From Bradyrhizobium sp. 1(2017) (lineage in GTDB: Bacteria; Pseudomonadota; Alphaproteobacteria; Rhizobiales; Xanthobacteraceae): a DNA stretch of 64,000 nucleotides. Of the stretch, positions 9,022 to 16,585 are shown piece after piece. The notes beneath the pieces were generated by a model. That model was given only the letters and a program-made list of their open reading frames with translations, did no database searches and was not told the DNA's origin. Within the stretch, counting starts at the first letter, position 1, and every line of letters begins with the position of its first letter. The translations under genes and the position numbers were made by a program. The stretch is from NCBI RefSeq assembly GCF_011602485.2, contig NZ_CP050022.2, positions 1,694,001 to 1,758,000 on the forward strand, written 5' to 3'.

Positions 9022-9135
9022 GGCGTGTCCTGTGGCTGAAATTCAGGATAAAGCGCGCGGTACCGCAGTTCGATAGACAAATTAGCCAATTCGCCTTAGT
9101 AAATGAAGATCATTCTCGTATTGGCCGTATAAAAT
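9022..9135. promoter_or_regulatory. putA/putR divergent control region
   Basis: This 114-bp gap separates two divergent genes and is AT-rich for this genome. GCCAAT at 9085-9090 and ATTGGC at 9120-9125 form a spaced inverted pair, and GAAGATCATTC at about 9106-9116 is a near-dyad. These are candidate Lrp-type half-sites. TATAAAAT lies immediately before the ATG at 9136, with no Shine-Dalgarno sequence in between. Operator assignment is inference from geometry. Confidence 0.5.
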
Positions 9136-9597
9136 ATGGAACTAGACCGAATCGACCGGAAAATCCTCTCGATCTTGCAGGAGGATGGCCGCATCGCCAA
9201 TGTCGAGCTCGCCGAGCGCATCGGGCTGTCGCCGACGTCGATCGGCGAGCGGCTGAAGCGCTTGCAGCGCGAAGGTTTTGTCGAAGGCTATGGTGCGCGG
9301 CTCAACCCGCACCGGCTCGGTCTCGGTCTTCTGGTGTTCGTCGAGGTGCTGCTGGACAAGACCACGCCCGATAATTTCGAGCGTTTTGCCCGCGCCGTGA
9401 AACTCGCGCCCGAGGTGCTGGAGTGTCACATGGTTGCCGGCGGCTTCGATTATCTTGTGAAGGCGCGGCTGGCAGACATGACCGCCTATCGACGCTTCCT
9501 CGGCGAGACCCTGCTGTCGATGCCGGGCGTGCGCGAGACGCGAACCTATGCGGTCATGGAGGAGATCAAGCGCGACGCACCGTTGCCGGTGGGTTGA
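9136..9597 (+). CDS. putR: Lrp/AsnC-family regulator, probable proline-responsive PutR
   Basis: A 153-residue Lrp/AsnC protein: an N-terminal winged HTH (D-R-I-D-R-K-I-L-S-I-L-Q-E-D-G-R-I, then L-S-P-T-S-I-G-E-R-L-K-R-L), followed by a RAM effector domain (G-Y-G-A-R-L-N-P-H-R-L-G; V-L-E-C-H-M-V-A-G-G-F-D-Y-L-V-K). Divergent placement next to putA is the standard arrangement for PutR, which activates putA in response to proline in alphaproteobacteria. No ribosome binding site is visible: the ATG directly follows TATAAAAT, so the message may be leaderless. The PutR name rests on context. Confidence 0.85.
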   Translation: MELDRIDRKILSILQEDGRIANVELAERIGLSPTSIGERLKRLQREGFVEGYGARLNPHRLGLGLLVFVEVLLDKTTPDNFERFARAVKLAPEVLECHMVAGGFDYLVKARLADMTAYRRFLGETLLSMPGVRETRTYAVMEEIKRDAPLPVG

Positions 9598-9729
9598 CGA
9601 CGTGCCGTCGCGATTGTCATTGCTGTGGCGTTGAACAATTGGTCTACGCAGGAAAAATAGCTATCCGTGTGCAATCGCAACGCCCGTCGTCGAATGCACT
9701 GGCCGTCTTCTGAAATTTTTTTGGCCCGG

Positions 9730-9749
9730 CTCCCGGATCAATCCGGGAG
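9730..9749. terminator. Short perfect hairpin between convergent putR and cspA
   Basis: CTCCCGGAT at 9730-9738 pairs with ATCCGGGAG at 9741-9749 around a two-base loop. It lies 20 bases beyond the cspA stop (minus strand) and also downstream of putR. On the minus strand no T run follows, so terminator function is only suggested. Confidence 0.4.
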
Positions 9750-9768
9750 GCAGCAAAAGCTTGCGGGC

Positions 9769-9969
9769 TTATACTTTGAGGTTCTCTGCGGAGGTCTTGC
9801 CCCGGTTTGCGATCTCTTCGTACTCAACCGTCTGTCCTTCGTTCAGCGACGACAGACCGGCTTTCTGAACTGCCGAGATATGCACGAACACATCCTTGCC
9901 GCCCGACGCAGGCTGGATAAATCCATAACCCTTCGTCGGGTTGAACCACTTGACCGTACCTTTAGCCAT
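9769..9969 (-). CDS. cspA: Cold-shock protein, CspA family
   Basis: A 66-residue single cold-shock domain, the usual length. RNP1 is K-G-Y-G-F-I and RNP2 is D-V-F-V-H-I, preceded by [10 protein letters not shown]. It binds single-stranded nucleic acid and melts RNA secondary structure. The frame stays open upstream to 10023, but the canonical M-A-K-G-T-V start at 9969 with GAAGTCGTGATGG context fits the family. The roughly 200 bases upstream to the next gene could hold a long 5' leader, as is common for csp genes; I cannot assign structure to it. Whether it is cold-induced cannot be told. Confidence 0.93.
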   Translation of the reverse strand: MAKGTVKWFNPTKGYGFIQPASGGKDVFVHISAVQKAGLSSLNEGQTVEYEEIANRGKTSAENLKV

Positions 9970-10175
9970 CACGACTTCTCCGCGGGTCTTCCTCCGAGAT
10001 CTCGAACCGCCAGTCCCCGCCAACCGGCCGGTTCGGTCCTAACAGGATACGCGGAATGTGGCGGGCTTGGTAGCTCAAACCATATCGGCATTTCGCCGAA
10101 TCCGCTCAACTTGGCAGCGATTTTGCCGTTTTTGCCCGTTTCGCGGTCAATTGAACGGCACGCCGCGCGCATCCG

Positions 10176-10484
10176 TCAATAAGTCGCGGCCAGATAATCG
10201 ACGATCTTGCCGACATCAGCATCGTCGATCGGTGCGCCATAGACCTTGATCATCTTGGTCACCTCGGCCTGCCAGAAGGCTTTCTTGTCCTTCATCGGCG
10301 GCTGCGTGGCCACGTAGTCCGACGAATGGCAGGCGGTGCAATTGCCCTGCACGACCTCGAGATTGGGCCCGGGCTTGAAGGCGGCGACCTCATCGGGGGT
10401 CTTGTAGTTGACCGGCGCGGCAGGTGCCGAACCCACCGCCGCGGCAAGGGCGAGGGTCATGGCGAGGAGAACGGTGCGCTGCAT
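10176..10484 (-). CDS. sorB: Sulfite dehydrogenase cytochrome c subunit
   Basis: A 102-residue exported monohaem cytochrome c. A signal peptide (residues 1-22, ending A-P-A-A-P) is followed by C-T-A-C-H (Cys49, Cys52, His53), and Met64 in Q-P-P-M is a likely axial ligand. It lies 12 bases downstream of the SorA stop, so the two form the periplasmic SorAB sulfite:cytochrome c oxidoreductase, in which SorB takes electrons from the molybdenum subunit. Two in-frame ATGs exist. The one at 10484 is chosen because AAGGAG sits 7 bases upstream of it, while the ATG at 10490 would nearly touch that sequence. Confidence 0.9.
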   Translation of the reverse strand: MQRTVLLAMTLALAAAVGSAPAAPVNYKTPDEVAAFKPGPNLEVVQGNCTACHSSDYVATQPPMKDKKAFWQAEVTKMIKVYGAPIDDADVGKIVDYLAATY

Positions 10485-10496
10485 GATCATTCTCCT

Positions 10497-11696
10497 TCAG
10501 GCCACGGTGACGCGGACGGCTTCGACGACGTTGCGCAGATAGCCCGCCGGGTTCCAGCGCGGTGTGTCGGGCTGGGTCTCGCCGCCATTGCCGGTGGCGC
10601 GGACCTTGAGCTCGTGGTTGCCGGCCGCGAGCTTCACCGGCAGCTTCCATTCGCGGAAGGAGTATTTGCCGAGATCCTTGCCGAGCTTGGCGCTGACCCA
10701 GGTCTTGCCGCCGTCGGTGGAGACCTGGACCTCTTTGATGCCCTTGCCGCCGTCGAAGGCGATGCCACGCAGCATCGTGCGGCCCGCCTTCAGCTTGGCG
10801 CCGTCGGGGACGCTGGTGATGAAGGAGCGGATGGTGAAGCGGTTGATCGGGATGGTCGCCTTCGGCGCGGTTCCGGGCTCGATCGCGTTGTTGGGCGTAT
10901 CGGGAATGCGATAGGCCGACTTCATCCAGAAGCCGTCATAGACGTTGTCGATGACGGTGATCTCGTTGAGGTGCTTGACCCAGTAGGTGCCGTAATAGCC
11001 GGGCACGATCAGGCGCAGCGGGAAGCCGTTGAGGAACGGCAGATCCTCGCCGTTCATGCCATAGGCCAGCATCACCTCGCCGTCTCTGGCGTGATCGAGA
11101 TCGAGCGCCTTGACGAAGTCGGGCGTCTTGTCGCTGACCGGACCGTCCATGCCGCCAAAGGTGACCTGCTTGGCGCCGGCCTGCACACCGGCCATCTCCA
11201 GCACCGCCTTCAGCGGTACGCCGCGCCAGCGCGCATTGCCCATGGCGCCGTTGGCGAGCTGGCCGCCGGCGACGCGCGGCTCGACGAAGCCGCGGCTGTT
11301 GCCGGAACATTGATTGACGGCGACGATCTCGGTCGCCTTCATCTTCCTGATGTCCTTCAGCGACAGCTTCAGCGGCTTGTCGACCTTGCCCTTGACCTCG
11401 AGCGTGAACTTGTCGGGGTCGAGATTGTAAGGCAGGTCCGAGAGGTGATAGCGCACGAAGAACGCGTTATTGGGCGTGATCGGGCCGTCGTTGAAGATCG
11501 CAAACGGCGTCTCGAGCTGCGGCGGACGGCTGGTCAGGCCGATCATCGGCCGCTTCTGCGGATATTTCACCAGCGGCCGCTCGCCATTGGCGAAGGGCAG
11601 GGTGACGGTGTCGAGCGCCAGCGCCTTGGTGGAATTCAATGCGGCCGCCATAGCGGCAAGGCCCGCTCCTTTGAGCAGGTCGCGTCGGTCGAACAT
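10497..11696 (-). CDS. sorA: Sulfite dehydrogenase molybdopterin subunit
   Basis: A 399-residue sulfite-oxidase-family enzyme that oxidises sulfite to sulfate in the periplasm. The N-terminus D-R-R-D-L-L-K-G-A-G is a Tat signal, as expected for a folded molybdoenzyme. Cys130 in V-N-Q-C-S-G-N-S-R-G is the molybdenum-ligating cysteine. The dimerisation domain follows in the C-terminal third (D-G-G-K-T-W-V-S-A-K-L-G). The ribosome binding site GGGAGGAG precedes ATG at 11696. SorB is immediately downstream. Together they would detoxify sulfite from organosulfonates or thiosulfate and feed electrons to the respiratory chain. Confidence 0.93.
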   Translation of the reverse strand: MFDRRDLLKGAGLAAMAAALNSTKALALDTVTLPFANGERPLVKYPQKRPMIGLTSRPPQLETPFAIFNDGPITPNNAFFVRYHLSDLPYNLDPDKFTLEVKGKVDKPLKLSLKDIRKMKATEIVAVNQCSGNSRGFVEPRVAGGQLANGAMGNARWRGVPLKAVLEMAGVQAGAKQVTFGGMDGPVSDKTPDFVKALDLDHARDGEVMLAYGMNGEDLPFLNGFPLRLIVPGYYGTYWVKHLNEITVIDNVYDGFWMKSAYRIPDTPNNAIEPGTAPKATIPINRFTIRSFITSVPDGAKLKAGRTMLRGIAFDGGKGIKEVQVSTDGGKTWVSAKLGKDLGKYSFREWKLPVKLAAGNHELKVRATGNGGETQPDTPRWNPAGYLRNVVEAVRVTVA

Positions 11697-11876
11697 TTTG
11701 GTCTCCTCCCGGAGCTTTTCGTTGGACCAGCGGTCATCACCGCGATCCTGCGCCCATCTGTCGCAACGATTTGCATGAAGTCAATTCGTGCTTTCGCAGC
11801 AAGCCCATGTCGTTGCGTTGCAGCAGGCCGGTGTTACGCGGTGCCGAGCTGGTTGCTTTTGACTCGATCTCGCCGC

Positions 11877-11914
11877 GTGCCCTCCCTCTCCCGCTTGCGG
11901 GAGAGGGAGGGCAC
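11877..11914. repeat. 18-bp perfect hairpin, CCTCTCCC repeat family
   Basis: GTGCCCTCCCTCTCCCGC at 11877-11894 and its exact complement at 11897-11914 are separated by only TT. The CTCTCCCGC...GCGGGAGAG arms also occur in the larger elements at 15469-15552 and around 33420-34875. It lies between sorA and the cyclase gene stop. Confidence 0.85.
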
Positions 11915-11933
11915 CTCATGCTTGGCTTGCGCC

Positions 11934-13667
11934 CTACGCCGCGACGCGCTCGCTTCGATCAACCAGGGCCGCCAACTCCCTCGCATCCGCAACCACGCGC
12001 ACGGCGAGCGGCTCGTCGCGGCCGCGGATCGCGACCTCCTGCTCCGGCAGGGCGTCGTCGGCGAGGCCAGCGGTGCGGCGGACTTCTTCCGAGACGACGG
12101 CCTCGCAGGCGAGCGTCTTGCTCATGTCCTGGAGACGGGCGGCGACATTGACGGCGTCGCCGAGCGCGGTAAAGACGATGTGATCGCGATAACCGATGTC
12201 GCCGATGATGACCTCGCCGCCGTGGATGCCGATGCCGAACCGGATCGGCTGACGCAGATCGTGGCTGAGGAGTTCGTTGAGCTCGTCGATATGCGTCGCG
12301 ATGCCGGCGGCCGCCTTCAATGCCTGCCGGCAGGCGGTTTGCGGATCGGCCGTGAGCCCGAACAGAGCCAGCATGCCGTCGCCGACGAACTGGTTGGGCT
12401 GGCCGCCGTTCTCGATCACCGCCTGCGACACCGCGCCGAGGAAGCGGTTGACGATGAAGACGGTGTCGAACGGCAGCCGCTTTTCCGCAAGCTGGGTCGA
12501 GCCGCGCATGTCGACGAACAGGCTGATGAGATAGCGCTCCTGGCCGATGCTGGCTGATGTCGAGTCTTCGCCGCCCGTCGAATGCGCGTGCGGTGTGAAG
12601 AGCTGGAAGAAGGAGAGGTCGGACGTCGGCCGTAGCTGGCAGGCCAGCCTGATCGAGGGATCGGCGGTGCCGACGCGGGTGAGCACGAAAGCCTCGCGCT
12701 GCGACGGTATGGGCAGGGTGTCATGATCGCCGATGATGCGGATGCGGCAGGTCGAGCAGCGGGCGCGGCCGCCGCAGACGCTGGCATGCGGCACGTTGTG
12801 GCGCAGGCTTGCTTCCAGCACGGAGAGGCCCTTCGGAACCCGCACCGTCTTGCCGTTGCCATAGGACAACGCGATCATGCCGCCGCGCCGCTCGCGCAAG
12901 GCCCGCGCGCCTCTCGCCAGTAGCACCACGCCGAGCAGGCCGAAATAGCCCATGACGAGGCCGCCGCTGATGCGGTCGAGCACATTGTTTTCCGCGACCG
13001 TGCCGACCTGTTGCCTCGTATAATTCGTCTTGCGCCAGTCCGCGTCGTCGCTGTCGGCGGCAACGCTGCGCCCGCCCTGGTAGATGCCGAGCATCGCGAG
13101 CGTCGGGATCAGTACGGCGGCTGCGAGCAGATAGGGCGCGGCGCGCGTGAAGAAGGTCTTCATGCGCAGCCAGAAGTATATGCCGACGCAGCCGTGCACC
13201 CAGGCGACCACGAGCAAGATCGTCATCTGCCAGAGCCGGGCGGGCGCCAGGACGAAGAACAGATAGAGCTCCTGCGGGTAAAGCTTCTCGTGCCCGTAGA
13301 GCGTCAGGCCGAGTCGTATCCCGATCACATGCGCCATGACGAGCACGGGGATGCTCAGGCCCAGTACGAGCTGGAGTGGCTCGAGGGTCTTCCAGCGAAA
13401 CTCGCGGCGCTGGTACAGCGCGAACACACCGAGTCCGGCGTGGATCAGCGCGGCCGCGTAGAACACGATCGTCACGGGCAGGAACTGCCAGAACAGGACG
13501 TGGTAATAGACCCCGGCTTCCATGGCATCGACCGAAATGTTGCCGAGCGCATGGTTGAGGAAATGGCTGACCACGTAGGCGAACAGGATGATTCCGCAGA
13601 CCAGCCGCACCTGCCTGGCGCCGGTTGCGCGGACGAGTTCGGGCATGTGTGCAGGAGCGGTGGCCAT
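11934..13667 (-). CDS. Membrane class III adenylate cyclase with adrenodoxin-type 2Fe-2S domain
   Basis: A 577-residue protein of three modules. Residues 20-250 form about six membrane helices with several buried histidines (His35, His39, His56, His76, His113, His158), a layout like the haem-b membrane anchors of succinate dehydrogenase. Residues about 263-350 form a 2Fe-2S ferredoxin domain with Cys298, Cys304, Cys307 and Cys343 (C-x5-C-x2-C...C, adrenodoxin spacing). Residues about 375-560 form a class III cyclase domain (F-V-D-M-R-G-S-T metal site; F-V-G-D-G-M-L-A-L-F; D-A-V-N-V-A-A-R-L). The likely product is cAMP; redox or oxygen control through the Fe-S cluster is inferred. Confidence 0.88.
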   Translation of the reverse strand: MATAPAHMPELVRATGARQVRLVCGIILFAYVVSHFLNHALGNISVDAMEAGVYYHVLFWQFLPVTIVFYAAALIHAGLGVFALYQRREFRWKTLEPLQLVLGLSIPVLVMAHVIGIRLGLTLYGHEKLYPQELYLFFVLAPARLWQMTILLVVAWVHGCVGIYFWLRMKTFFTRAAPYLLAAAVLIPTLAMLGIYQGGRSVAADSDDADWRKTNYTRQQVGTVAENNVLDRISGGLVMGYFGLLGVVLLARGARALRERRGGMIALSYGNGKTVRVPKGLSVLEASLRHNVPHASVCGGRARCSTCRIRIIGDHDTLPIPSQREAFVLTRVGTADPSIRLACQLRPTSDLSFFQLFTPHAHSTGGEDSTSASIGQERYLISLFVDMRGSTQLAEKRLPFDTVFIVNRFLGAVSQAVIENGGQPNQFVGDGMLALFGLTADPQTACRQALKAAAGIATHIDELNELLSHDLRQPIRFGIGIHGGEVIIGDIGYRDHIVFTALGDAVNVAARLQDMSKTLACEAVVSEEVRRTAGLADDALPEQEVAIRGRDEPLAVRVVADARELAALVDRSERVAA

Positions 13668-13773
13668 GATTCGATTGTATCAGTTCGTGGAGGAGAACAG
13701 CCAGCGTAGCGTTTAATTCCCGGGCTGGACAGGTTGCCGGATCACATGCGTGGGAAGGCGCCTCACACTCCGC

Positions 13774-13811
13774 CGTCGTCCCCGGTCTGCGCTTCGCTTG
13801 CACGGGACGAC
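13774..13811. repeat. Short copy of the CGTCGTCCC...GGGACGAC repeat
   Basis: CGTCGTCCCCGG and CACGGGACGAC arms surround a TCTGCGCTTCGCTTG core. It is a truncated relative of the long element at 4534 and lies just upstream of the glycosyltransferase start. Confidence 0.6.
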
Positions 13812-13869
13812 ACCTATGTTGGAACTCCGCACATTGACTCCCCCCCCCAAGTCGGGGAAAAGCGCGGCC

Positions 13870-15459
13870 GTGACGATCGCTCCCGACATCTCCGCGAGGC
13901 CAGACGGCGCCGAACGCCGTCTCATCGTGATCGCCTTGCTCGTCATCGCCGCGATGACCGTGCTGCGCATCGTCTATGCCTCCGCGATCGAGCTGCGCAC
14001 CGACGAGGCCTATTACTGGACCTGGTCGAAGGAGACGGCGCTCAGCTTCCTCGATCATCCGCCGGGCATCGCCTGGCTGATCCGCTTCGGCACGGCGATC
14101 TTCGGCGACACTGCGTTCGGCGTCCGCTTCGGCGGCATCGTCGCAATGCTGGTGACGCAGCTTCTGCTCGCGGACATCGTCCGTCGCCTGACGCATGATA
14201 CGCGCGCCGTGATGTTTGCGGTGCTGATGCCGGAGGCCGCGCTCTATTACGGCCTGCTGATGGCCAAGGTCGCGCCCGATGTCGCCATGATCCCGTTTGC
14301 GGTGGCGATGATGTGGTCGCTGGTGCGGCTGGCGCAGGGCGGCGATGGCCGCTGGTGGCTCGCGGCCGGCCTGTTCGCAGGCCTCTCGATGCTGTCGAAG
14401 TTCACCGCGATCATGTTTGCGCCCGCAATTGCCGCCTTTCTGCTGGTGCCGGATTGGCGGTGGCGCTGGCTGCGCAGTCCTTACCCCTATCTCGCCGTGC
14501 TGGTCGCGATAACGGTGTTCTCGCCGGTGCTGATCTGGAACGCGCAGCATGACTGGGCCTCGTTCCGCTTCCAGGGCGTGCGCGCCACCGCCAATTACGG
14601 CGTCTCGCTGCGCACGATCGGCGATTACATCGGCCTGCAATTCGGCCTGGTCGGCTTCGTCATGCTGCCGGTGGTGCTGACCGGGCTGGTGCTGACGGCG
14701 TGGCGCGGCTATCGCACGCGCGAGCCGGTCGCGATCCTGCTCTCGACCGCGGTGCTGGTGCCGTTTCTCTATTTCTTCTTCAAGTCGCTGACGCTTCGTG
14801 TCGGCGACACCTGGCCGATGTTCATGTGGCCGGTTGGATTTGCCGCCGCCGCCATCAACCTCACGACGATGGCGAAGGAGGGATGGTCGGCCCGGATGCT
14901 CAGATCGTCGCTGTTCTGGGCCAACACGGCGGTGGTCTCGGGCATCGCCTTCGTCGTCATCGTGTTCCTCTACTACGTCGCCGCGCCCTGGAATTTCCTC
15001 GGCAAGATCGATCCGATCGGCGCCGAAGCCGGCTACGGGCAGGTCGCCGCGCGTGCGCAGGCCGCGCTCGACGAGACCGGCGCGACCTGGATCGCGACCA
15101 CGGACTACCGCACCTACGCCATGATGCGCTGGCTGTTCCGCGGCCGCGTGCCCGTCGTCGAGATCAACGAGCGCGGCCGCTTCCAGGATTTCCGCGATCC
15201 CGGCATGGACAAGATCAAGGGCCACGCCGGCATCTATGTCGGCCGCGAGCCGGACAATCGTTCGTCGCTGTGGGAGAACATTCCGGCGAAGCGCGAACAG
15301 CTTGGCGAGGTCGAACGAAGCTGGCGCGGCCGCGTGATGGACACGTATGTGCTCGAAAAGCTGACCGGCTGGACCCCGGAGCTGTCGCCGCCGAAGGACT
15401 CGCCGCTGTTTTTATGGCGGGTGCTGGCAGGGGAATTCGACGCGAGAATGCACAGCTAG
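13870..15459 (+). CDS. GT39/ArnT-like membrane glycosyltransferase
   Basis: About 529 residues from the GTG at 13870. The protein has a long run of transmembrane helices (roughly 10-12) over the first 380 residues. The first periplasmic loop has R-T-D-E-A-Y-Y-W-T-W-S followed by L-D-H-P-P-G, the signature of PMT_2 (GT39/GT83) enzymes, which move sugars from polyprenyl-phosphate donors on the periplasmic side. The C-terminal 140 residues form a soluble domain. The frame is open to 13750, with an ATG at 13816, but that stretch covers a repeat; GGGGAAA is well placed before the GTG. The acceptor (lipid A, protein or polysaccharide) is unknown. Confidence 0.82.
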   Translation: MTIAPDISARPDGAERRLIVIALLVIAAMTVLRIVYASAIELRTDEAYYWTWSKETALSFLDHPPGIAWLIRFGTAIFGDTAFGVRFGGIVAMLVTQLLLADIVRRLTHDTRAVMFAVLMPEAALYYGLLMAKVAPDVAMIPFAVAMMWSLVRLAQGGDGRWWLAAGLFAGLSMLSKFTAIMFAPAIAAFLLVPDWRWRWLRSPYPYLAVLVAITVFSPVLIWNAQHDWASFRFQGVRATANYGVSLRTIGDYIGLQFGLVGFVMLPVVLTGLVLTAWRGYRTREPVAILLSTAVLVPFLYFFFKSLTLRVGDTWPMFMWPVGFAAAAINLTTMAKEGWSARMLRSSLFWANTAVVSGIAFVVIVFLYYVAAPWNFLGKIDPIGAEAGYGQVAARAQAALDETGATWIATTDYRTYAMMRWLFRGRVPVVEINERGRFQDFRDPGMDKIKGHAGIYVGREPDNRSSLWENIPAKREQLGEVERSWRGRVMDTYVLEKLTGWTPELSPPKDSPLFLWRVLAGEFDARMHS

Positions 15460-15468
15460 CGCGACAAG

Positions 15469-15552
15469 CTCTCTTCACCCTTTGCGGGAGAAGGTGGCGC
15501 GAAGCCGCTGCGCGGCGAGCCGCCCTCTCCCGCAAAAGGAGAGGGGGAGCTG
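15469..15552. repeat. Palindromic repeat between convergent genes
   Basis: GCTCTCTTCACCCTTTGCGG with GAGA forms one arm and TCTCCCGCAAAAGGAGAG with GGGGAGC forms the other, enclosing GGTGGCGCGAAG. This is the same family as the element split by the insertion sequence at 33536-34847. It fills the gap between convergent glycosyltransferase and ycjF genes and may terminate both. Confidence 0.8.
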
Positions 15553-15556
15553 CGCG

Positions 15557-16585
15557 CTATTCCTCATCGTCCTTCTTCCGCAGCAAATCCGTCGCCAAAT
15601 CCGACAGCTTCGGCGGCGGCAGCGCCGCGAACGGCAGCGGCCGGGTGACGTCAATCGCGGCGAGGCCCAGCCGCGCCGTCAACAAGCCATTGAGCACGCC
15701 TTCGCCCAGCCGCTGCGAAAGCTTTGCCGCGATGCCATGGCCGAGCATCTGCTGCACCAGGCTGTCGCTCGCGGCCATGCCGCCGGTGATGGCGAGATGG
15801 GCGATGACGTGGCGGAGCAGGCGGATCATGCCGAGTGCGCCGGGGCGCCCGCCGTAGAGAAAGGCAAGCTGGCGGATCAGGCGCAGCGCGGCGACGAACA
15901 CGAACAGCACGTCGATCGCCGCTCGCGGCGAGACCGCGGTGACGATCGAGACCTTTTGCGCGGCGGAGGACACCAGCCGCCGCGCCTCGACATCCAGCGG
16001 CGACATCAACTCGCGCTCGGCGAGCCGGATCATGTCGGCGCCGTCGATGATCTCACCGGCATGGCTCTCCAGCGTGGCGCGGGCGCGTGCGAGGTGCGGG
16101 TTCTGATGCGCGATGTTGAGAAGGTCCTGCACGATGACGCGGCTCTCCTTGCGGTCGTCGCTGGCAAGGACGGCAGCCGCGCGCTGATGCAGCTTCTCGA
16201 TGGTCGCGAGGCGCGCAAGGCCGAACGCTTCCCGTCCGATCACGACCGCGAGCGCAAGCGCGGTGACGAGCGCAAAGCCAAGTCCGACGAAGCCGAGGCT
16301 TTCGCTGCGCGCAAACAAATCCTCGATCAGATGAACTACGCCGAGCCCGACCCCGAGCAGCGTCAACCCGGCGAGGCCGGACCAGAACAGCGTACCCCAG
16401 GGAAAGCCGCGCCGCGCCGGTAGCGCCGTTTGAACCGGCACCGGCAGCGCCAGAGGATCGGGCTCCGGCGTGATCTGGATGGTGGCGCGACTGAGCCGGC
16501 TGGTCTCGTCGGCTTCGGTGACAACGACGCCGGGATCGTCGAGCCGGAACGTCGCCGGCCGCCGCTGCTGGGATCGCTCGGTCAT
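15557..16585 (-). CDS. ycjF: YcjF-like (TIGR01620/DUF697) membrane protein
   Basis: A 342-residue inner-membrane protein. After a hydrophilic N-terminus it has two transmembrane helices (about residues 83-105 and 113-135). The C-terminal DUF697-like region holds R-L-L-R-H-V-I-A-H-L-A-I-T-G-G-M-A and G-H-G-I-A-A-K-L-S-Q-R-L-G-E-G-V-L-N-G. Its ATG overlaps the stop of the upstream ycjX by four bases (ATGA), so the pair is translationally coupled. In other proteobacteria the YcjX-YcjF pair is stress-associated and often near phage-shock genes; the molecular role is not known. Confidence 0.88.
   Translation of the reverse strand: MTERSQQRRPATFRLDDPGVVVTEADETSRLSRATIQITPEPDPLALPVPVQTALPARRGFPWGTLFWSGLAGLTLLGVGLGVVHLIEDLFARSESLGFVGLGFALVTALALAVVIGREAFGLARLATIEKLHQRAAAVLASDDRKESRVIVQDLLNIAHQNPHLARARATLESHAGEIIDGADMIRLAERELMSPLDVEARRLVSSAAQKVSIVTAVSPRAAIDVLFVFVAALRLIRQLAFLYGGRPGALGMIRLLRHVIAHLAITGGMAASDSLVQQMLGHGIAAKLSQRLGEGVLNGLLTARLGLAAIDVTRPLPFAALPPPKLSDLATDLLRKKDDEE

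Noticed and set aside
10326..12557. 743-codon plus-strand open frame
   Set aside because: It is antisense to sorB, sorA and the cyclase, all with clear catalytic motifs.
12721..15225. 834-codon minus-strand open frame
   Set aside because: It is antisense to the glycosyltransferase and out of frame with the cyclase; its translation is rich in R, H, D and G as expected for a shadow frame.
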